In this document: one piece after another, positions 54,901-64,000 of the stretch | How the letters are laid out: every line of letters starts with the position of its first letter | Numbering within the stretch: the first letter of the stretch is position 1 | NCBI RefSeq assembly: GCF_021545845.1 | Contig: NZ_CP088923.1 | Span: forward strand, 3,906,001-3,970,000 | DNA: 64,000 nt | DNA from: Rhodanobacter thiooxydans | GTDB taxonomy: Bacteria > Pseudomonadota > Gammaproteobacteria > Xanthomonadales > Rhodanobacteraceae | Direction: 5' to 3' | Translations under genes and position numbers: made by a program | Notes under the pieces: model-generated | The model's database searches: none | What the model saw: only the letters and a program-made list of their open reading frames with translations | What the model was told of the DNA's origin: nothing

Positions 54901-57900
54901 GCGTCCGATGGTGCTGTGGCTGGCCGCGCCGTTGCTGCTGCTGTGGCTGGTCTCACCCGCGATCGCGTGGTGGATCAGCCAGCCGCGCGTGCCGGGCGCC
55001 TTCGCGCCGAGCACGGCGCAGCAGCGCTTCCTGCGCACGCTGGCGCGGCAGACCTGGGCCTTCTTCGACACCCATGTCGGCGCCGCCGAGCACTGGCTGC
55101 CGCCGGACAACCTGCAGGAGCAACCCGGTCCGGCGATCGCCCACCGCACCTCGCCCACCAACATCGGCCTGGCGCTGCTGGCGAACCTGGCCGCGCACGA
55201 CTTCGGCTTCCTCGGCAGCGGCCGCCTGCTCGAACGCACCGGCCACACGCTGGCCACCATGCAGCAACTGCCGCGCCACCGCGGCCACTTCTACAACTGG
55301 TACGACACGCAGAACCTGCAGCCACTGGCGCCGCTGTACGTCTCGGCGGTGGACAGCGGCAACCTCGCCGGCCACCTGCTGACCCTGCGCCCCGGGCTGG
55401 AGGAACTGGCCGACCAGCCGGTGTTCCAGCCGCGCGTGCTGCACGGCCTGCGCGACACGCTGGCGCTGCTGCGTGACACCCTGGATCCCGACCTCGCGCG
55501 CGCGCTGGACCCGCTCGACCGGCAACTGCAGGAGAGCCTGGCCACGCCGCCGGCGCGCACCGGCGCGGCCAGCACGCTGCTGCTGCAACTGCGCGGTCAC
55601 GCGCAGGCACTGGTACCGCGGCTGGACACCGAACCCGGCAGCGAGGCGCGCTTCTGGCTCGACGCGCTGCTCGCGCAGTGCGACGAACTGTGCACCGAGG
55701 CCGCCGCGTTCGAGCTGGACCCGCCGGCCGACGACGCGGCCGGCTTCGAGGGCATCCCCACGCTGCGCCAGCTGGCGCGGATCGAACCGCTGGTGTGGCC
55801 CGCCGGGGCCGACGCCGAGGGCGTGCGCGAACGCGCGCGCGAACGCCTCGCCGTGATCGTGCAGCTGGCCCAGCAGGCCGGCGAACTGGCGCTGATGGAC
55901 TATCGCTTCCTCTACGACAGCGCGCGCGACCTGCTGGCGATCGGCTACAACGTGGACCAGCGCCGGCTCGACGCCGGCTACTACGACCTGCTGGCGTCGG
56001 AGGCGCGGCTGGCCAGTTTCGTCGGCATCGCGCAGGGCCAGTTGCCGCAGGAGAACTGGTTCGCGCTGGGTCGCCTGCTCACCACCGTGGGCGGCGAGCC
56101 GGTGCTGCTGTCGTGGACCGGCTCGATGTTCGAGTACCTGATGCCACTGCTGGTAATGCCGAGCTACGAAGGCACCCTGCTCGAGCAGACCTGCCACGCC
56201 GCGGTGACGCGGCAGATCGAGTACGGCAATCAGCTCGGCGTGCCGTGGGGCGTTTCCGAATCGGGCTACAACACGCTCGACGCGCACTTCACCTACCAGT
56301 ACCGCGCGTTCGGCGTGCCCGGGCTGGGCCTGAAGCGCGGGCTGGGCGACGACGTGGTAGTGGCGCCGTACGCCAGCGCGCTGGCGCTGATGGTGGCGCC
56401 GGCGGCGGCCACGCGGAACCTGCAGCGGCTGGCCGAGATCGGCGCGCGCGGTCGCTACGGCCTGTACGAGGCGATCGACTACACCCCGGCGCGGCTGCCG
56501 CCGGGCCAGGATTCGGCGCTGGTGCGGCAGTTCATGGCGCACCACCAGGGCATGAGCCTGCTGGCGCTGGGCCATGCGCTGCTGGACCGGCCGATGCAGC
56601 GGCGCTTCGAATCCGACCCGCAGTTCCAGGCCACCAGCCTGCTGCTGCAGGAGCGCGTGCCGAAGACCGCGGCGGAATACCTGCACGCCTCCGGCTTCCC
56701 CGAGTCGGACGGCAGCCCGCGCCCGGCCGAGGCGCGGCTGCGCGTGTTCGCCGACCCGGACCGCGCGCGCCCGGCGGTGCAGCTGCTGTCGAATGGCCGC
56801 TACCACGTGATGCTGTCCAGCGCCGGTGGCGGCTATAGCCGGCGCGGCGAGCTGGCGCTGACGCGCTGGCACGAAGACATCACGCGCGACGCCTGGGGCA
56901 TGTTCTGCTACCTGCGTGACGTGGCTAGCGGCGAGTGCTGGTCCACCGCCTACCAGCCCACCTTGAAGAAGACCGAGCAGTTCGAGGCGATCTTCTCCGA
57001 CGCGCGCGCCGAGTTCCGCGTGCGCGAGCGCGAGTTCGACGCGCACACCGAGATCGTAGTGTCGCCGGAAGACGACATCGAGCTGCGCCGCACGCGCATC
57101 GGCAACCGCAGCCGCACGCGGCGCACGATCGAGCTGACCAGCTACGCCGAGGTGGTACTGGCGCCGCCGCTCGCCGACGCGGCGCACCCGGCCTTCAGCA
57201 AGCTGTTCGTGCAGACCGAGCTGGTGCCGGCGCTGCAGGCGATCGTGTGCACGCGCCGGCCGCGCAGCGCCGACGAGCTGGTGCCGTGGATGTTCCACCT
57301 GCTGGCGGTGCACGACGCCGACATCGACACGATCTCCTACGAGACCGACCGCGCCCGCTTCATCGGCCGCGGCCGCAGCACGGCCGAACCGCAGGCGCTC
57401 GACCGCGAGCAGGCGCGGCTGTCCGACAGCGCCGGTTCGGTGCTCGACCCGATCGTGGCGATCCGCTGCCGCATCACGCTGGAGCCGGAGCAGACCGCCA
57501 CCATCGACTTCGTCACCGGCTACGCCGAGCAGCGCGACGACTGCCTGCAGCTGATCGGCAAGTACCGCGACCGCCACCTCGCCGACCGTGTGTTCGACCT
57601 GGCCTGGACGCACAGCCAGGTGCTGCTGCGCCAGCTCAACGCCAGCCTCGCCGATGCGCAGCTGTACGAGCACATGGCCACCGGCATCCTCTACCCGAAC
57701 GCCGGCCTGCGCGCCGAGCCGGCCGTGCTGCGCGGCAACCGGCGCGGGCAGAGCGGGCTGTGGGGGCAGTCAGTCTCCGGCGACCTGCCGATCGTGTTGC
57801 TGCAGATCGCCAGCCCGTCGCGGATCGAGCTGGTGCGCCAGCTGGTGCAGGCGCACGCGTACTGGCGCCAGAAGGGCCTGGCGGTGGACCTGATGATCTG

Positions 57901-60613
57901 GAACGAGGACCGCGCCGGCTACCGGCAGGAACTGCACGACCTGATCATGGGCCTGATCGCCTCGGGCAGCGAGGCCAGCCTGCTCGACCGCCCCGGCGGC
58001 ATCTTCGTGCGCTCGGGGCAGCAGCTGTCCGGCGAGGACCGGCTGGTGATGCTGGCCAGCGCGCGGATCGTGCTCAACGACAGCCGCGGCAGTCTGGCCG
58101 AGCAGATCGGTCGGCGCCAGGTGGAAACCCATGCGCCGCGCTTCGAGCCGAGCCGGCCGCGGCGCATCGCCAGCGCCACGCCCGTCGGCGGCGCCGGCGC
58201 ACCGGCACTGCAGCTGGCCAATCCGCACGGCGGTTTCAGCCACGACGGCCGCGAGTACGTGATCATCCTGGCCGCCGGCGACAGCACGCCGGCGCCGTGG
58301 GCGAACGTGCTGGCCAACCCGCAGTTCGGCACGGTGATCTCCGAGAGTGGCAGCGCCTACAGCTGGGGCGAGAACGCGCACGAGTTCCGCCTCACCCCCT
58401 GGCACAACGACCCGGTCGGCGACGGCGGCGGCGAGGCGCTGTACCTGCGCGACGAGGACACCGGCCAGATCTGGTCGCCCACGCCGCTGCCGTGTCGCGG
58501 CAGCGGCAGCTACACCACTCGCCACGGCTTCGGCTACAGCGTGTTCGATCACCACGAGGACGGCATCCACTCCGAGCTGTGGGTCTACGTGGCACTGGAC
58601 GCTTCGGTGAAGTTCTCCGTATTGCACCTGCGCAACGACTCCGGCGCGCCACGCCGACTCAGCGTCACCGGCTACGTGGAGTGGCTGCTCGGCGACCTGC
58701 GCGGCAAGACCTCGATGCACGTGGTCACCGAATCGGACCCGGCCAGCGGCGCGCTGTTCGCGCGCAACGCGTACAACAGCGAGTTCCCGAACCGCGTGGC
58801 GTTCTTCGACGTGGACGACCCCGAGCGCGGCATCGGCGGCGACCGCAGCGAATTCCTCGGCCGCAACGGCAGCATGCGCGCACCGGCCGGGCTGGCCCGC
58901 GCGCACCTGTCCGGCCGGCTCGGCGCCGGGCTGGACCCTTGCGCCGCGCTGCAGTCGATGGTGAGCCTGGGCGAGGGCGAGCAGCGCCGGCTGATCTTCC
59001 GCCTCGGTCTGGGGCGCGACGCCGCCGAGGCCAGCGCGCTGGTGCAGCGCTTCCGCGGCAGCGGCAGCGCCGCCGACGCGCTGGACAAGGTGCGCGCGCA
59101 CTGGGCGCGCGTGCTCGGTGCGGTGCAGGTGCGCACGCCGGAGCCCTCGCTCGACGTGCTCGCCAACGGCTGGCTGCTGTACCAGACCATCGGCTGCCGG
59201 CTGTGGGCGCGCAGCGGCTACTACCAGAGCGGCGGCGCATTCGGCTTCCGCGACCAGCTGCAGGATTCGATGGCCACCCTGCACGCCGCACCGGAACTGT
59301 CGCGCGCGCAGCTGCTGCTGTGCGCCGCGCACCAGTTCGCCGAAGGCGACGTGCAGCACTGGTGGCACCCGCCGCTGGATCGCGGTGTGCGCACCACCTG
59401 TTCCGACGACTACCTGTGGCTGCCGCTGGCCATCGCGCGCTACGTGCTGGCCAGCGCCGACCGCGGCGTGCTGGAAGAGTACGTCGGCTACATCGAGGGC
59501 CGCCTGCTGCACGAGGGCGAGGAGTCGTACTACGACCTGCCGCAGCCATCGGCCCTACGCGAAACGCTGTACCAGCATGGCGTACGCGCCATCGAGCGCA
59601 GCTTCGCCCGACGCGGCGCGCACGGCCTGCCGCTGATCGGCGGCGGCGACTGGAACGACGGCATGAACCGGGTCGGCGAACAGGGCCGCGGCGAGAGCGT
59701 GTGGCTGGGCTTCTTCTGCTGCGACGTGCTGCAGCGCTTCGCCGAGGTGGCCCGGCTGCATGGCGACGAGCCGTTCGCGCAACGCTGCGAAGGCGAAGTG
59801 GTCAAGTTGCGCAGCGCACTGGAGCAGCACGGCTGGGACGGCGCCTGGTATCGCCGCGCCTACTTCGACGACGGTACGCCGCTCGGCTCCAGCAGCAACG
59901 ACGAATGCCGTATCGACTCGATCGCGCAGAGCTGGTCGGTGCTGTCCGGCATCGGCGCGCCGGAGCGCCAGCGGCAGGCGATGGACTCGCTGGACGCCCA
60001 CCTGGTGCGCCGCGACGCCGGCCTGGTGCAGCTGCTGCGGCCACCGTTCGACAAATCCGCGATGGACCCGGGCTACATCAAGGGCTACCTGCCCGGCGTA
60101 CGCGAGAACGGCGGCCAGTACACGCACGCCGCCATCTGGGCCACGATGGCCTTCGCCGAACTCGGCGACAGCGCCCGCGCGTGGGAACTGCTGCACATGA
60201 TCAACCCGGTCAACCACGGCATCGACGCCGCGCAAATGGACGTGTACAAGGTCGAGCCCTACGTGGTCAGCGCCGACGTTTATGCGGTCGCCCCGCACAT
60301 CGGCCGCGGCGGCTGGAGCTGGTACACCGGCTCCGCCGGCTGGATGTACCGGCTGATCGTGGAATCGCTGCTCGGCCTGCGCCTGGAAGCCGGCCAGCTG
60401 CGCTTCGCGCCGGTGCTGCCGGCCGAGTGGGAAGGCTTCGAGCTGGACTACCGCCACCGCGGCACGCTCTACCGCATCCGCCTGCACCAGAGCGACGCCG
60501 GCACGCCGAGCACGCTGTGGCTGGACGGCGAGATGCAGCCCGACGGCCGCATCCCGCTCGCCGACGACGGCGCGGAGCACGACGTGGAGCTCAACTGGCC
60601 GCGCCAGGCATGA
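51974..60613 (+). CDS. ndvB: Cyclic beta-1,2-glucan synthase (NdvB/Cgs-like)
   Basis: 2879 aa from TTG 51974 ([12 protein letters not shown]), chosen because AAGGA lies 8-9 nt before it and the length matches Cgs proteins; ATG 51866 would add a 36-residue Arg/Pro/Gly-rich leader. The N-terminal half is a polytopic GT84 transferase with spans near 425-480, 835-880 and 955-1000, a DTDTELPRD site at about 642 and RWIRGDW at about 790. A glucoamylase-like domain follows (about 1360-1560, [16 protein letters not shown]). The C-terminal GH94 phosphorylase part carries [14 protein letters not shown] at about 2557 and sets ring size. The product is a periplasmic osmoregulated glucan important for host interaction in relatives. 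Confidence 0.93.
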   Translation: MNIGNLLDLLKLRRLQAFRRRRAAARTRPEQEPALRAELFSAEQMERHGRALAGQHRLSARITPDTLLARLDDNEAVLTHTCERLTDASRKRRRITPAAEWLLDNFYLIEEQIRIARRHLPKGYSRELPRLASGPSAGLPRVYDIALEIISHGDGRVDTHILQHFIDAYQEVSPLKLGELWAIPIMLRLALIENLRRVAARVMADWSHRGQAARWADAMTATAEREPNSVVLVVADMARSVPPMDSPFVAELARRLQGQSPALALPLSWIEQRLAASGQSIEHLVQLEAQQQAANQVSISNSIGSLRTLSAIDWRDFVEHCSLVEHGLREDPAGVYAAMDFATRDRYRHVVEAMARRHRLTELQVAEAAIALSQAAAPTDSSVPLPQHVGYYLIDRGRPRLEQQLGIHPPLRETLRRGFDRAPLPIYLGLLALLTFAFAQPLVAVAAHQHWSTWALAALAVPAAILASQLGLSLLNWIATLSIAPRQLPRMDYSHGIPASARTLVAIPSLIAGAQDVDELAEALEVRFLGNRDEHLHFALLTDFADAAHETLPGDEALLQRAQRRIEALNERYASARADRFFLFHRPRRWNPGEQCWMGHERKRGKLADLNALLRGNAHGRFMLIVGDIASLDPVQYVITLDTDTELPRDAAQAFVGTIDHPLNRAVYDPVLRRVVSGYAILQPRVGISLPSTARSRYAQLYGSDAGIDPYTQMVSDVYQDVFGEGSFIGKGIYAIDPFERALDGRFPDNRILSHDLVEGCHARAGLLSDVQLFESYPARYGADVKRRHRWIRGDWQLLPWLLPWAPTAHDGWRRNALTALSRWKILDNLRRSLVPVALLVLLIVGWLLIGTVLSWTLAVLSMVLLPPLLAALLELVQKPREVQLDQHLRAGFQAGLQHLARMALGLAWLPHEALYHLDAIVRTLWRVTVSQRHLLQWQTSSEVERRSGNAPAALWRLMGIGPALALLLGVVLAHERPMVLWLAAPLLLLWLVSPAIAWWISQPRVPGAFAPSTAQQRFLRTLARQTWAFFDTHVGAAEHWLPPDNLQEQPGPAIAHRTSPTNIGLALLANLAAHDFGFLGSGRLLERTGHTLATMQQLPRHRGHFYNWYDTQNLQPLAPLYVSAVDSGNLAGHLLTLRPGLEELADQPVFQPRVLHGLRDTLALLRDTLDPDLARALDPLDRQLQESLATPPARTGAASTLLLQLRGHAQALVPRLDTEPGSEARFWLDALLAQCDELCTEAAAFELDPPADDAAGFEGIPTLRQLARIEPLVWPAGADAEGVRERARERLAVIVQLAQQAGELALMDYRFLYDSARDLLAIGYNVDQRRLDAGYYDLLASEARLASFVGIAQGQLPQENWFALGRLLTTVGGEPVLLSWTGSMFEYLMPLLVMPSYEGTLLEQTCHAAVTRQIEYGNQLGVPWGVSESGYNTLDAHFTYQYRAFGVPGLGLKRGLGDDVVVAPYASALALMVAPAAATRNLQRLAEIGARGRYGLYEAIDYTPARLPPGQDSALVRQFMAHHQGMSLLALGHALLDRPMQRRFESDPQFQATSLLLQERVPKTAAEYLHASGFPESDGSPRPAEARLRVFADPDRARPAVQLLSNGRYHVMLSSAGGGYSRRGELALTRWHEDITRDAWGMFCYLRDVASGECWSTAYQPTLKKTEQFEAIFSDARAEFRVREREFDAHTEIVVSPEDDIELRRTRIGNRSRTRRTIELTSYAEVVLAPPLADAAHPAFSKLFVQTELVPALQAIVCTRRPRSADELVPWMFHLLAVHDADIDTISYETDRARFIGRGRSTAEPQALDREQARLSDSAGSVLDPIVAIRCRITLEPEQTATIDFVTGYAEQRDDCLQLIGKYRDRHLADRVFDLAWTHSQVLLRQLNASLADAQLYEHMATGILYPNAGLRAEPAVLRGNRRGQSGLWGQSVSGDLPIVLLQIASPSRIELVRQLVQAHAYWRQKGLAVDLMIWNEDRAGYRQELHDLIMGLIASGSEASLLDRPGGIFVRSGQQLSGEDRLVMLASARIVLNDSRGSLAEQIGRRQVETHAPRFEPSRPRRIASATPVGGAGAPALQLANPHGGFSHDGREYVIILAAGDSTPAPWANVLANPQFGTVISESGSAYSWGENAHEFRLTPWHNDPVGDGGGEALYLRDEDTGQIWSPTPLPCRGSGSYTTRHGFGYSVFDHHEDGIHSELWVYVALDASVKFSVLHLRNDSGAPRRLSVTGYVEWLLGDLRGKTSMHVVTESDPASGALFARNAYNSEFPNRVAFFDVDDPERGIGGDRSEFLGRNGSMRAPAGLARAHLSGRLGAGLDPCAALQSMVSLGEGEQRRLIFRLGLGRDAAEASALVQRFRGSGSAADALDKVRAHWARVLGAVQVRTPEPSLDVLANGWLLYQTIGCRLWARSGYYQSGGAFGFRDQLQDSMATLHAAPELSRAQLLLCAAHQFAEGDVQHWWHPPLDRGVRTTCSDDYLWLPLAIARYVLASADRGVLEEYVGYIEGRLLHEGEESYYDLPQPSALRETLYQHGVRAIERSFARRGAHGLPLIGGGDWNDGMNRVGEQGRGESVWLGFFCCDVLQRFAEVARLHGDEPFAQRCEGEVVKLRSALEQHGWDGAWYRRAYFDDGTPLGSSSNDECRIDSIAQSWSVLSGIGAPERQRQAMDSLDAHLVRRDAGLVQLLRPPFDKSAMDPGYIKGYLPGVRENGGQYTHAAIWATMAFAELGDSARAWELLHMINPVNHGIDAAQMDVYKVEPYVVSADVYAVAPHIGRGGWSWYTGSAGWMYRLIVESLLGLRLEAGQLRFAPVLPAEWEGFELDYRHRGTLYRIRLHQSDAGTPSTLWLDGEMQPDGRIPLADDGAEHDVELNWPRQA

Positions 60614-60640
60614 AGCCGCTTGCATGGCGCGGCGCCGCCA

Positions 60641-61688
60641 TCAGCGATCCAGCGGACTCAGCACGCCGTGACCGCCGCGGTTCAGCACGTGGGTATAGAT
60701 CTGTGCAGCACACGGATGTGCCAATGCCGCGGGCGCATGGATGCGCAAGAGCGGCCGTGGTCGCCACGTCCTTGTGGCCGAGCAGCTCCTGGATCGTACG
60801 GATGTCCTGACCCGCCTCCAACAGGTGGGTGGCGAACGAGTGGCGCAAGGTGTGACAGGTGGCCGGCTTGACGATGCCGGCTTTGAGCCGCGCGTTGCGC
60901 ACCGCGCGCTGCAGTCCGGCCTCGTCCAGGTGATGGCGCCGCTGCTTGCCGTCGCGCGGATCGCGCGACAGCTGGTCCGACGGAAACACGTACTGCCATC
61001 CAGGCTCGCGCGGCGCCGACGGATACTTGCGCGCCAGCGCATGCGGCAGCCACACCGCGCCCAGGCCCGTCGCCAGATCCTGCTGGTGGATCAAACGCAC
61101 CCGCTCCAGCTGCGCCTGCAGCGCCTCGCGCAGGCGTCGCGGCAACGGCACGTGCCGGTCCTTGCCGCCCTTGCCATCGCGCACGCAGATCTGGTTGAGC
61201 TCGAAATCCACGTCCTTCACGCGCAGGCGCACGCACTCCATCAGCCGCATGCCCGAGCCGTACAACAGCGAGGCCATCAAACCGAAGCGGCCATCCATCA
61301 TCGCCAACAGCCGGTTCACCTCGTCACGCGAGAGCACCACCGGCACCCGCTGCGGCCGCTTCGCCCGCACCACCGTCTCCATCCACGGCAGCTCGACCGA
61401 CAGCACCTCCCTGTACAGAAACAGCAGCGCCGACAACGCCTGGTTCTGCGTGCCTGCCGCCACCCGACCCTCGACCGCCAGCGTACTCAGGAAGCCTTCG
61501 ACCTCCGCCACCCCCATGTCGCGCGGATGCCGCTTGCCATGGGCCAGGATAAACCGTCGAATCCAACCAACATACGCCCGTTCTGTCCGCAGGCTGTAAT
61601 GCTTCAAGCGCAATCGCGCACGCACCTGATCCAACAACCGCGGCGTTTTCACCCCCGTTACACCCTCACTTTCGCCCGGGTAACTCAT
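60641..61688 (-). pseudogene. intI: Integron integrase IntI, frameshifted before the catalytic tyrosine
   Basis: Tyrosine recombinase of the integron type. N-terminal core-binding region ([19 protein letters not shown]), first Arg in [13 protein letters not shown], the IntI-specific extra patch ([20 protein letters not shown]) and the [17 protein letters not shown] box are intact. After GHKDVATT a 52-nt insertion (60704-60755) shifts the frame; the expected tail [20 protein letters not shown] with the nucleophilic Tyr is readable only in the next frame, ending at 60641. The unshifted frame instead runs to 60591, into the ndvB end. It most likely makes an inactive protein. The cassette array lies on its 5' side, as expected. 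Confidence 0.88.
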
Positions 61689-61854
61689 ACACCCTCAAAA
61701 GTCGCTGATAACGACGGCAGCATGCCCGTCCGCCATGCGCAGGGCATCCCTGCAAGACCATGATCCGATGTAGGAATCCGCCGCTTGTGCGGTCAGGGGC
61801 GGCGCCGCATACTCGACGCAACACCCCACTTTTGGGGTCTACTTAGCGTTATGC
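61689..61854 (+). other. attI region and intI leader
   Basis: The interval between the intI start and the first cassette ends at a core GTTATGC (61848-61854), immediately repeated as GTTATGA (61855-61861), so the exact crossover is ambiguous by 7 bp. It contains the small palindrome CCCCACTTTTGGGG at about 61824. Integrase-binding sites and the cassette promoter could not be identified by eye. Confidence 0.6.
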
Positions 61855-61872
61855 GTTATGAGTGGGAGTCCT

Positions 61873-62304
61873 ATGCATCGGCTTGAGGGTGGATGTCATT
61901 GCGGAAACATTCGTATAGTCGTCGATCTTCCGAATGCGCCGAGTGACTATTTCCCCAGAGCGTGTGATTGCGAGTTTTGTCGCAAGCATGGCGCATCGTA
62001 TGTTTCAGATCCGCATGGCTCTCTGCGCATTGAGGTCGGGAATTCGCAGTTTCTTGTAAGGTATCGTCAAGGTAGCGAAATCGCTGAATGTCTATTCTGC
62101 TCAAGGTGCGGGGTCTTGATCGGAGTTCTTTATCAAGAGAGCAGCCATCTGTATGCCACCGTTAATAGTGCGGTACTTGTAAGCGCTGAAAGTTTCGGAG
62201 AGAAGAAGTCAGTTTCTCCAAAGCAGTTAACTGCAAATGAGAAAGTTGGCCGTTGGATGGAGCTTTGGTTCTCAAATGTCACGCTTGCTGCCAATGACGC
62301 ATAA
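61873..62304 (+). CDS. Cassette 1: GFA/CENP-V-family zinc protein
   Basis: 143 aa from ATG 61873 (MHRLEGGCHCG), preferred because GGGAG lies just upstream; the ATG at 61858 belongs to the cassette core and adds five residues. Zinc Cys motifs GGCHCGNI, CDCEFCRKHG and CLFCSRCG match the glutathione-dependent formaldehyde-activating fold. The family is common in integron cassettes. Whether it handles formaldehyde or another thiol adduct is unknown. The TAA stop lies in attC. Confidence 0.88.
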   Translation: MHRLEGGCHCGNIRIVVDLPNAPSDYFPRACDCEFCRKHGASYVSDPHGSLRIEVGNSQFLVRYRQGSEIAECLFCSRCGVLIGVLYQESSHLYATVNSAVLVSAESFGEKKSVSPKQLTANEKVGRWMELWFSNVTLAANDA

Positions 62305-62370
62305 CAATCCGGTCCAGCGGACAGTCGGCCAGCTGCGCTGTCCGACTGCCGCTGACCTTGCTCGTTAGGG
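62299..62370 (+). other. attC site of cassette 1
   Basis: 72 bp from R'' GCATAAC to R' GTTAGGG. The inner part pairs as CAGCGGACAGTCGG with CTGTCCGACTGCCGCTG. R'' is complementary to the leading core GTTATGC at 61848, confirming the cassette limits. Confidence 0.88.
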
Positions 62371-62391
62371 CTCAGGAGCGGATAGCGCGCA

Positions 62392-62832
62392 ATGTCCAAG
62401 AGCGTATTCAACGTTGCATGGGTAGGCGATGAACCAGACGAGGTTAAGAGCAAGTGGTGCCTGCTGCGTGCAATTGAGTGGGCTCGCCTGCCGCTCTTCG
62501 TTGCTCAGCCTATCGCGCCTATCGCGTTGCTAGCTTGCGACCCTGTTTATGTGTCTATCGTTATTGTTGCCATTTCATGGGTGTGGATATTTGTCCGCAT
62601 GTCCTTTGTCAGCCTTTGGCTTGCAAACTCATCGTCGATGTTCGTCCACCTCAAATGGCCCGTTGCTCTAGGCTGTGGCATCTACCTAGCCATTCATGGC
62701 AACTATGTTTCTTCGGGCTTTGCCGCTGGCTGGCCTCTCGTAACATTGGTTCTTTCGTTTCTAGTCCCCGGTGTGCCAATCGGGGTGTTGCAGCAGCGAT
62801 TCGCGTCTAAAGTAATGGGGCTACAGCCCTAA
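62392..62832 (+). CDS. Cassette 2: hypothetical membrane protein
   Basis: 146 aa with four hydrophobic segments (PLFVAQPIAPIALLACD, VYVSIVIVAISWVWIFVRM, WPVALGCGIYLAIHG, WPLVTLVLSFLVPGVPIGVL). No family recognised. Start ATG with AGGAG about 15 nt upstream, further than ideal. Codon use is unlike the chromosome. The TAA stop is inside attC2. Confidence 0.8.
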   Translation: MSKSVFNVAWVGDEPDEVKSKWCLLRAIEWARLPLFVAQPIAPIALLACDPVYVSIVIVAISWVWIFVRMSFVSLWLANSSSMFVHLKWPVALGCGIYLAIHGNYVSSGFAAGWPLVTLVLSFLVPGVPIGVLQQRFASKVMGLQP

Positions 62833-62883
62833 CATTTCGTTCAAGGCGGACGGTTACGCCGCCGCTTAACTCCAGCGTTAGGG
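62827..62883 (+). other. attC site of cassette 2
   Basis: 57 bp, CCCTAAC ... GTTAGGG, with the typical TTCGTTCAAGGCGG / CCGCCGCTTAACTC inner arms: a textbook short attC. R'' matches the leading core of cassette 2 at 62364. Confidence 0.93.
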
Positions 62884-62935
62884 CTCATCGTCACACCGCG
62901 CTCGCTGCGCTTTCGCATTGCATTCGGAGGAAGTT

Positions 62936-63421
62936 ATGGGGCTTTTTTCAGGATTGTTCGGATCGAAAAACAGGTCGGCCACGACAACGTTCGACTTGAC
63001 AGACGAGGAGATACTCGAAGTCAATAAGACTTTCGACTTGCTCAAGGGTTATGCCGTACATCCTAGCGTTGCGGACAAGCTTAAACAGGGCTTGACGGCA
63101 AGAGGCTTGGCCAATTACGCCGCAGATCGAATTATGTGGGCAGAATTTCCCAGCCAGCATACCGAGCGGGAAAGAAATATCAACAAGGCTATAGCCGCAA
63201 TTGGCAAGGCTTACAGCATTTATCAACTGCCCATCTACCTTTACGACTTGGCGTGCTACTTTGAACTGAAAGACATGCGCAACGACGCTAGGGAAATGTT
63301 CGAGCGTTTTCTTGCACGGCAAGCACAATACAAAGACGACCAACTCGACAAAATATTTCTCGGTGACCGAGATGTTGATGAAGCCAAGATCCTCGCCTCG
63401 CAAAAACTCCACGGAAGATAG
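62936..63421 (+). CDS. Cassette 3, first gene: hypothetical helical protein
   Basis: 161 aa; GGAGG lies 5 nt before the ATG. The N-terminus MGLFSGLFGSKNRS is a short amphipathic/hydrophobic stretch that could touch the membrane. The rest is helical and TPR-like (NINKAIAAIGKAYSIYQLPI, YDLACYFELKDMRNDAREMF). No family recognised. Followed after 8 bp by a second gene in the same cassette. Confidence 0.8.
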   Translation: MGLFSGLFGSKNRSATTTFDLTDEEILEVNKTFDLLKGYAVHPSVADKLKQGLTARGLANYAADRIMWAEFPSQHTERERNINKAIAAIGKAYSIYQLPIYLYDLACYFELKDMRNDAREMFERFLARQAQYKDDQLDKIFLGDRDVDEAKILASQKLHGR

Positions 63422-63429
63422 GATTTGAA

Positions 63430-63741
63430 ATGTCCGAGTATGAGGATTTCATCGCCTCTCTAAAGGCGCTTGGAGAGTCCGAGGTAAAGTCAAAACTTTC
63501 TCAGGGTGTCTGGGCGTCAAGGCGCAAACAATGGGCAGAGGACTGGCTCTCAAAGAGCGAAGGTGCCCGGCAAGAGATGCGAGATGAAATGGCGCTGTCC
63601 ATTTCTAAAGAGGCTAATTCCATCGCCAAGTCGGCCTTGCGTGTCTCAAAGTTCGCGTTCGTTGCTGCAATTGCAGCGGCCATACTAGGTGCAGTGGCAA
63701 CGCTCATCGCAGCTTTTGTCAATAGACCGCCGACCCCATGA
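63430..63741 (+). CDS. Cassette 3, second gene: hypothetical tail-anchored protein
   Basis: 103 aa. A charged helical N-terminal part (MSEYEDFIASLKALGESEVK, EARQ/EMRDEM-type segments) precedes one C-terminal membrane span (FAFVAAIAAAILGAVATLIAAFV). Shine-Dalgarno AGGA lies about 9 nt before the ATG. No family recognised. The product could recruit the first protein to the membrane. Confidence 0.75.
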   Translation: MSEYEDFIASLKALGESEVKSKLSQGVWASRRKQWAEDWLSKSEGARQEMRDEMALSISKEANSIAKSALRVSKFAFVAAIAAAILGAVATLIAAFVNRPPTP

Positions 63742-63742
63742 G

Positions 63743-63809
63743 CCCTAACACTGCGTTGCAGGGGACGCTCCGCCTATCGGCGGCGCGCCCATGAACTTGG
63801 ACGTTAGCC
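63743..63809 (+). other. attC site of cassette 3
   Basis: 67 bp, R'' CCCTAAC to R' GTTAGCC. R'' is complementary to the leading core GTTAGGG at 62877, whereas R' starts the next cassette, as expected for an integrated array. Confidence 0.88.
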
Positions 63810-63845
63810 GTCATACTGAGGTACTTGCTCTTTGAGGTTCCCAAC

Positions 63846-64000
63846 ATGATCTACGACGAGTCGAAAATCGACGACACTGTGCTTGCACTTCTTGCGACTT
63901 TCAGCTTCGAAGGTGGTAGAGCTTGGAAGGGGTTCGACTTCGACGTAATGGATCGCCTTCATGCTCAGGACTTCATCGAGAATCCCGCAAGCAAGAACAA
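63846..64000 (+). CDS. Cassette 4: DUF6429-like protein (cut by window edge)
   Basis: The visible 51 residues (MIYDESKIDDTVLALLATFS, then GGRAWKGFDFDVMDRLHAQD) match the short winged-helix-like DUF6429 family from memory (DxxVLALL..., RAWKGFDWDxxDRLH pattern). The family is frequent in cassette arrays; its function is unknown. TTGAGG lies upstream of the ATG. The 3' end and attC are outside the window. Confidence 0.75.
   Translation, partial: MIYDESKIDDTVLALLATFSFEGGRAWKGFDFDVMDRLHAQDFIENPASKN

Larger units (their letters stand above)
60641..64000 (+). mobile_element. Chromosomal integron (intI, attI region and at least four cassettes; right end outside window)
   Basis: The array reads intI (minus), then cassettes with all genes on the plus strand. 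Cassette limits, taken at the G/TT crossover points, are 61849-62364, 62365-62877, 62878-63803 and 63804 onward. In each case the attC R'' box is complementary to the cassette's own leading core. GC content drops clearly compared with ndvB. Stop codons of the first two cassette genes lie inside their attC sites. Confidence 0.9.

Noticed and set aside
56935..60810. Long open frame (about 1290 codons) in another plus-strand frame of ndvB
   Set aside because: Arg/Ala/Pro low-complexity translation without motifs; the main frame carries all glucan synthase motifs.
61689..64000. CRISPR array
   Set aside because: The repeats here are attC sites spaced 0.5-0.9 kb apart around genes; no short regularly spaced direct repeats were seen anywhere in the window.

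Overview
The window is GC-rich, gene-dense chromosomal DNA from a gammaproteobacterium of the Xanthomonadales, most likely a Rhodanobacter/Dyella-like member of the Rhodanobacteraceae. This assignment is inferred from gene content and order, from the intergenic GATTCCC-type and TGTAGGAGCGCACC-type palindromic repeats, and from the chromosomal integron; no 16S comparison could be run.

Layout. (1) Positions 1-7.7 kb hold the cell-shape operon on the minus strand, mreB-mreC-mreD-mrdA(PBP2)-rodA-mltB-rlpA, mostly with 4-bp ATGA overlaps. It is interrupted between mreB and mreC by a 267-bp nested inverted-repeat element. (2) 8-10.5 kb: a PfkB-family kinase and glpK, convergent across a strong hairpin. 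(3) 10.7-16.5 kb: a complete rRNA operon on the minus strand (promoter, 16S, tRNA-Ile, tRNA-Ala, 23S, 5S, two terminators) with visible processing stems. (4) 16.6-23.9 kb: tyrS, mepM-like M23 endopeptidase, anmK, ampG, xth, pyrE. (5) 24-32.4 kb: DUF4124 protein, membrane-fused algC, dut, coaBC, radC, an intergenic region with two DnaA-box matches and a possible small RNA, argS and an FtsN-like SPOR protein. (6) 32.4-39.9 kb: SDR enzymes, patatin phospholipase, 3-hydroxybutyrate dehydrogenase, an undescribed two-gene operon ending in a PIN nuclease, speA and speE. (7) 40-51.8 kb: small or unknown proteins, an orphan ParA ATPase, a SixA-like phosphatase, a PLD-family lipoprotein, a large composite repeat, a TonB-like protein, a thiolase, a PAS-GGDEF-EAL protein and a GNAT acetyltransferase. 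(8) 52-60.6 kb: one giant cyclic beta-1,2-glucan synthase gene. (9) 60.6-64 kb: a chromosomal integron with a frameshifted intI, an attI region and at least four lower-GC cassettes, running off the right edge.

A shared theme is the cell wall. The elongasome (MreBCD, PBP2, RodA), lytic transglycosylases (MltB, RlpA), the M23 endopeptidase, the muropeptide permease AmpG, the anhydro-MurNAc kinase AnmK and a SPOR protein together cover synthesis, cleavage and recycling of peptidoglycan. A periplasmic glucan synthase and AlgC add further envelope polysaccharide capacity.

The most unusual parts are the integron with a broken integrase and one two-gene cassette, the structured element inside the mre operon, the PIN-nuclease operon at 35.4-36.7 kb, and a REP palindrome whose two arms supply the stop codons of both flanking convergent genes.
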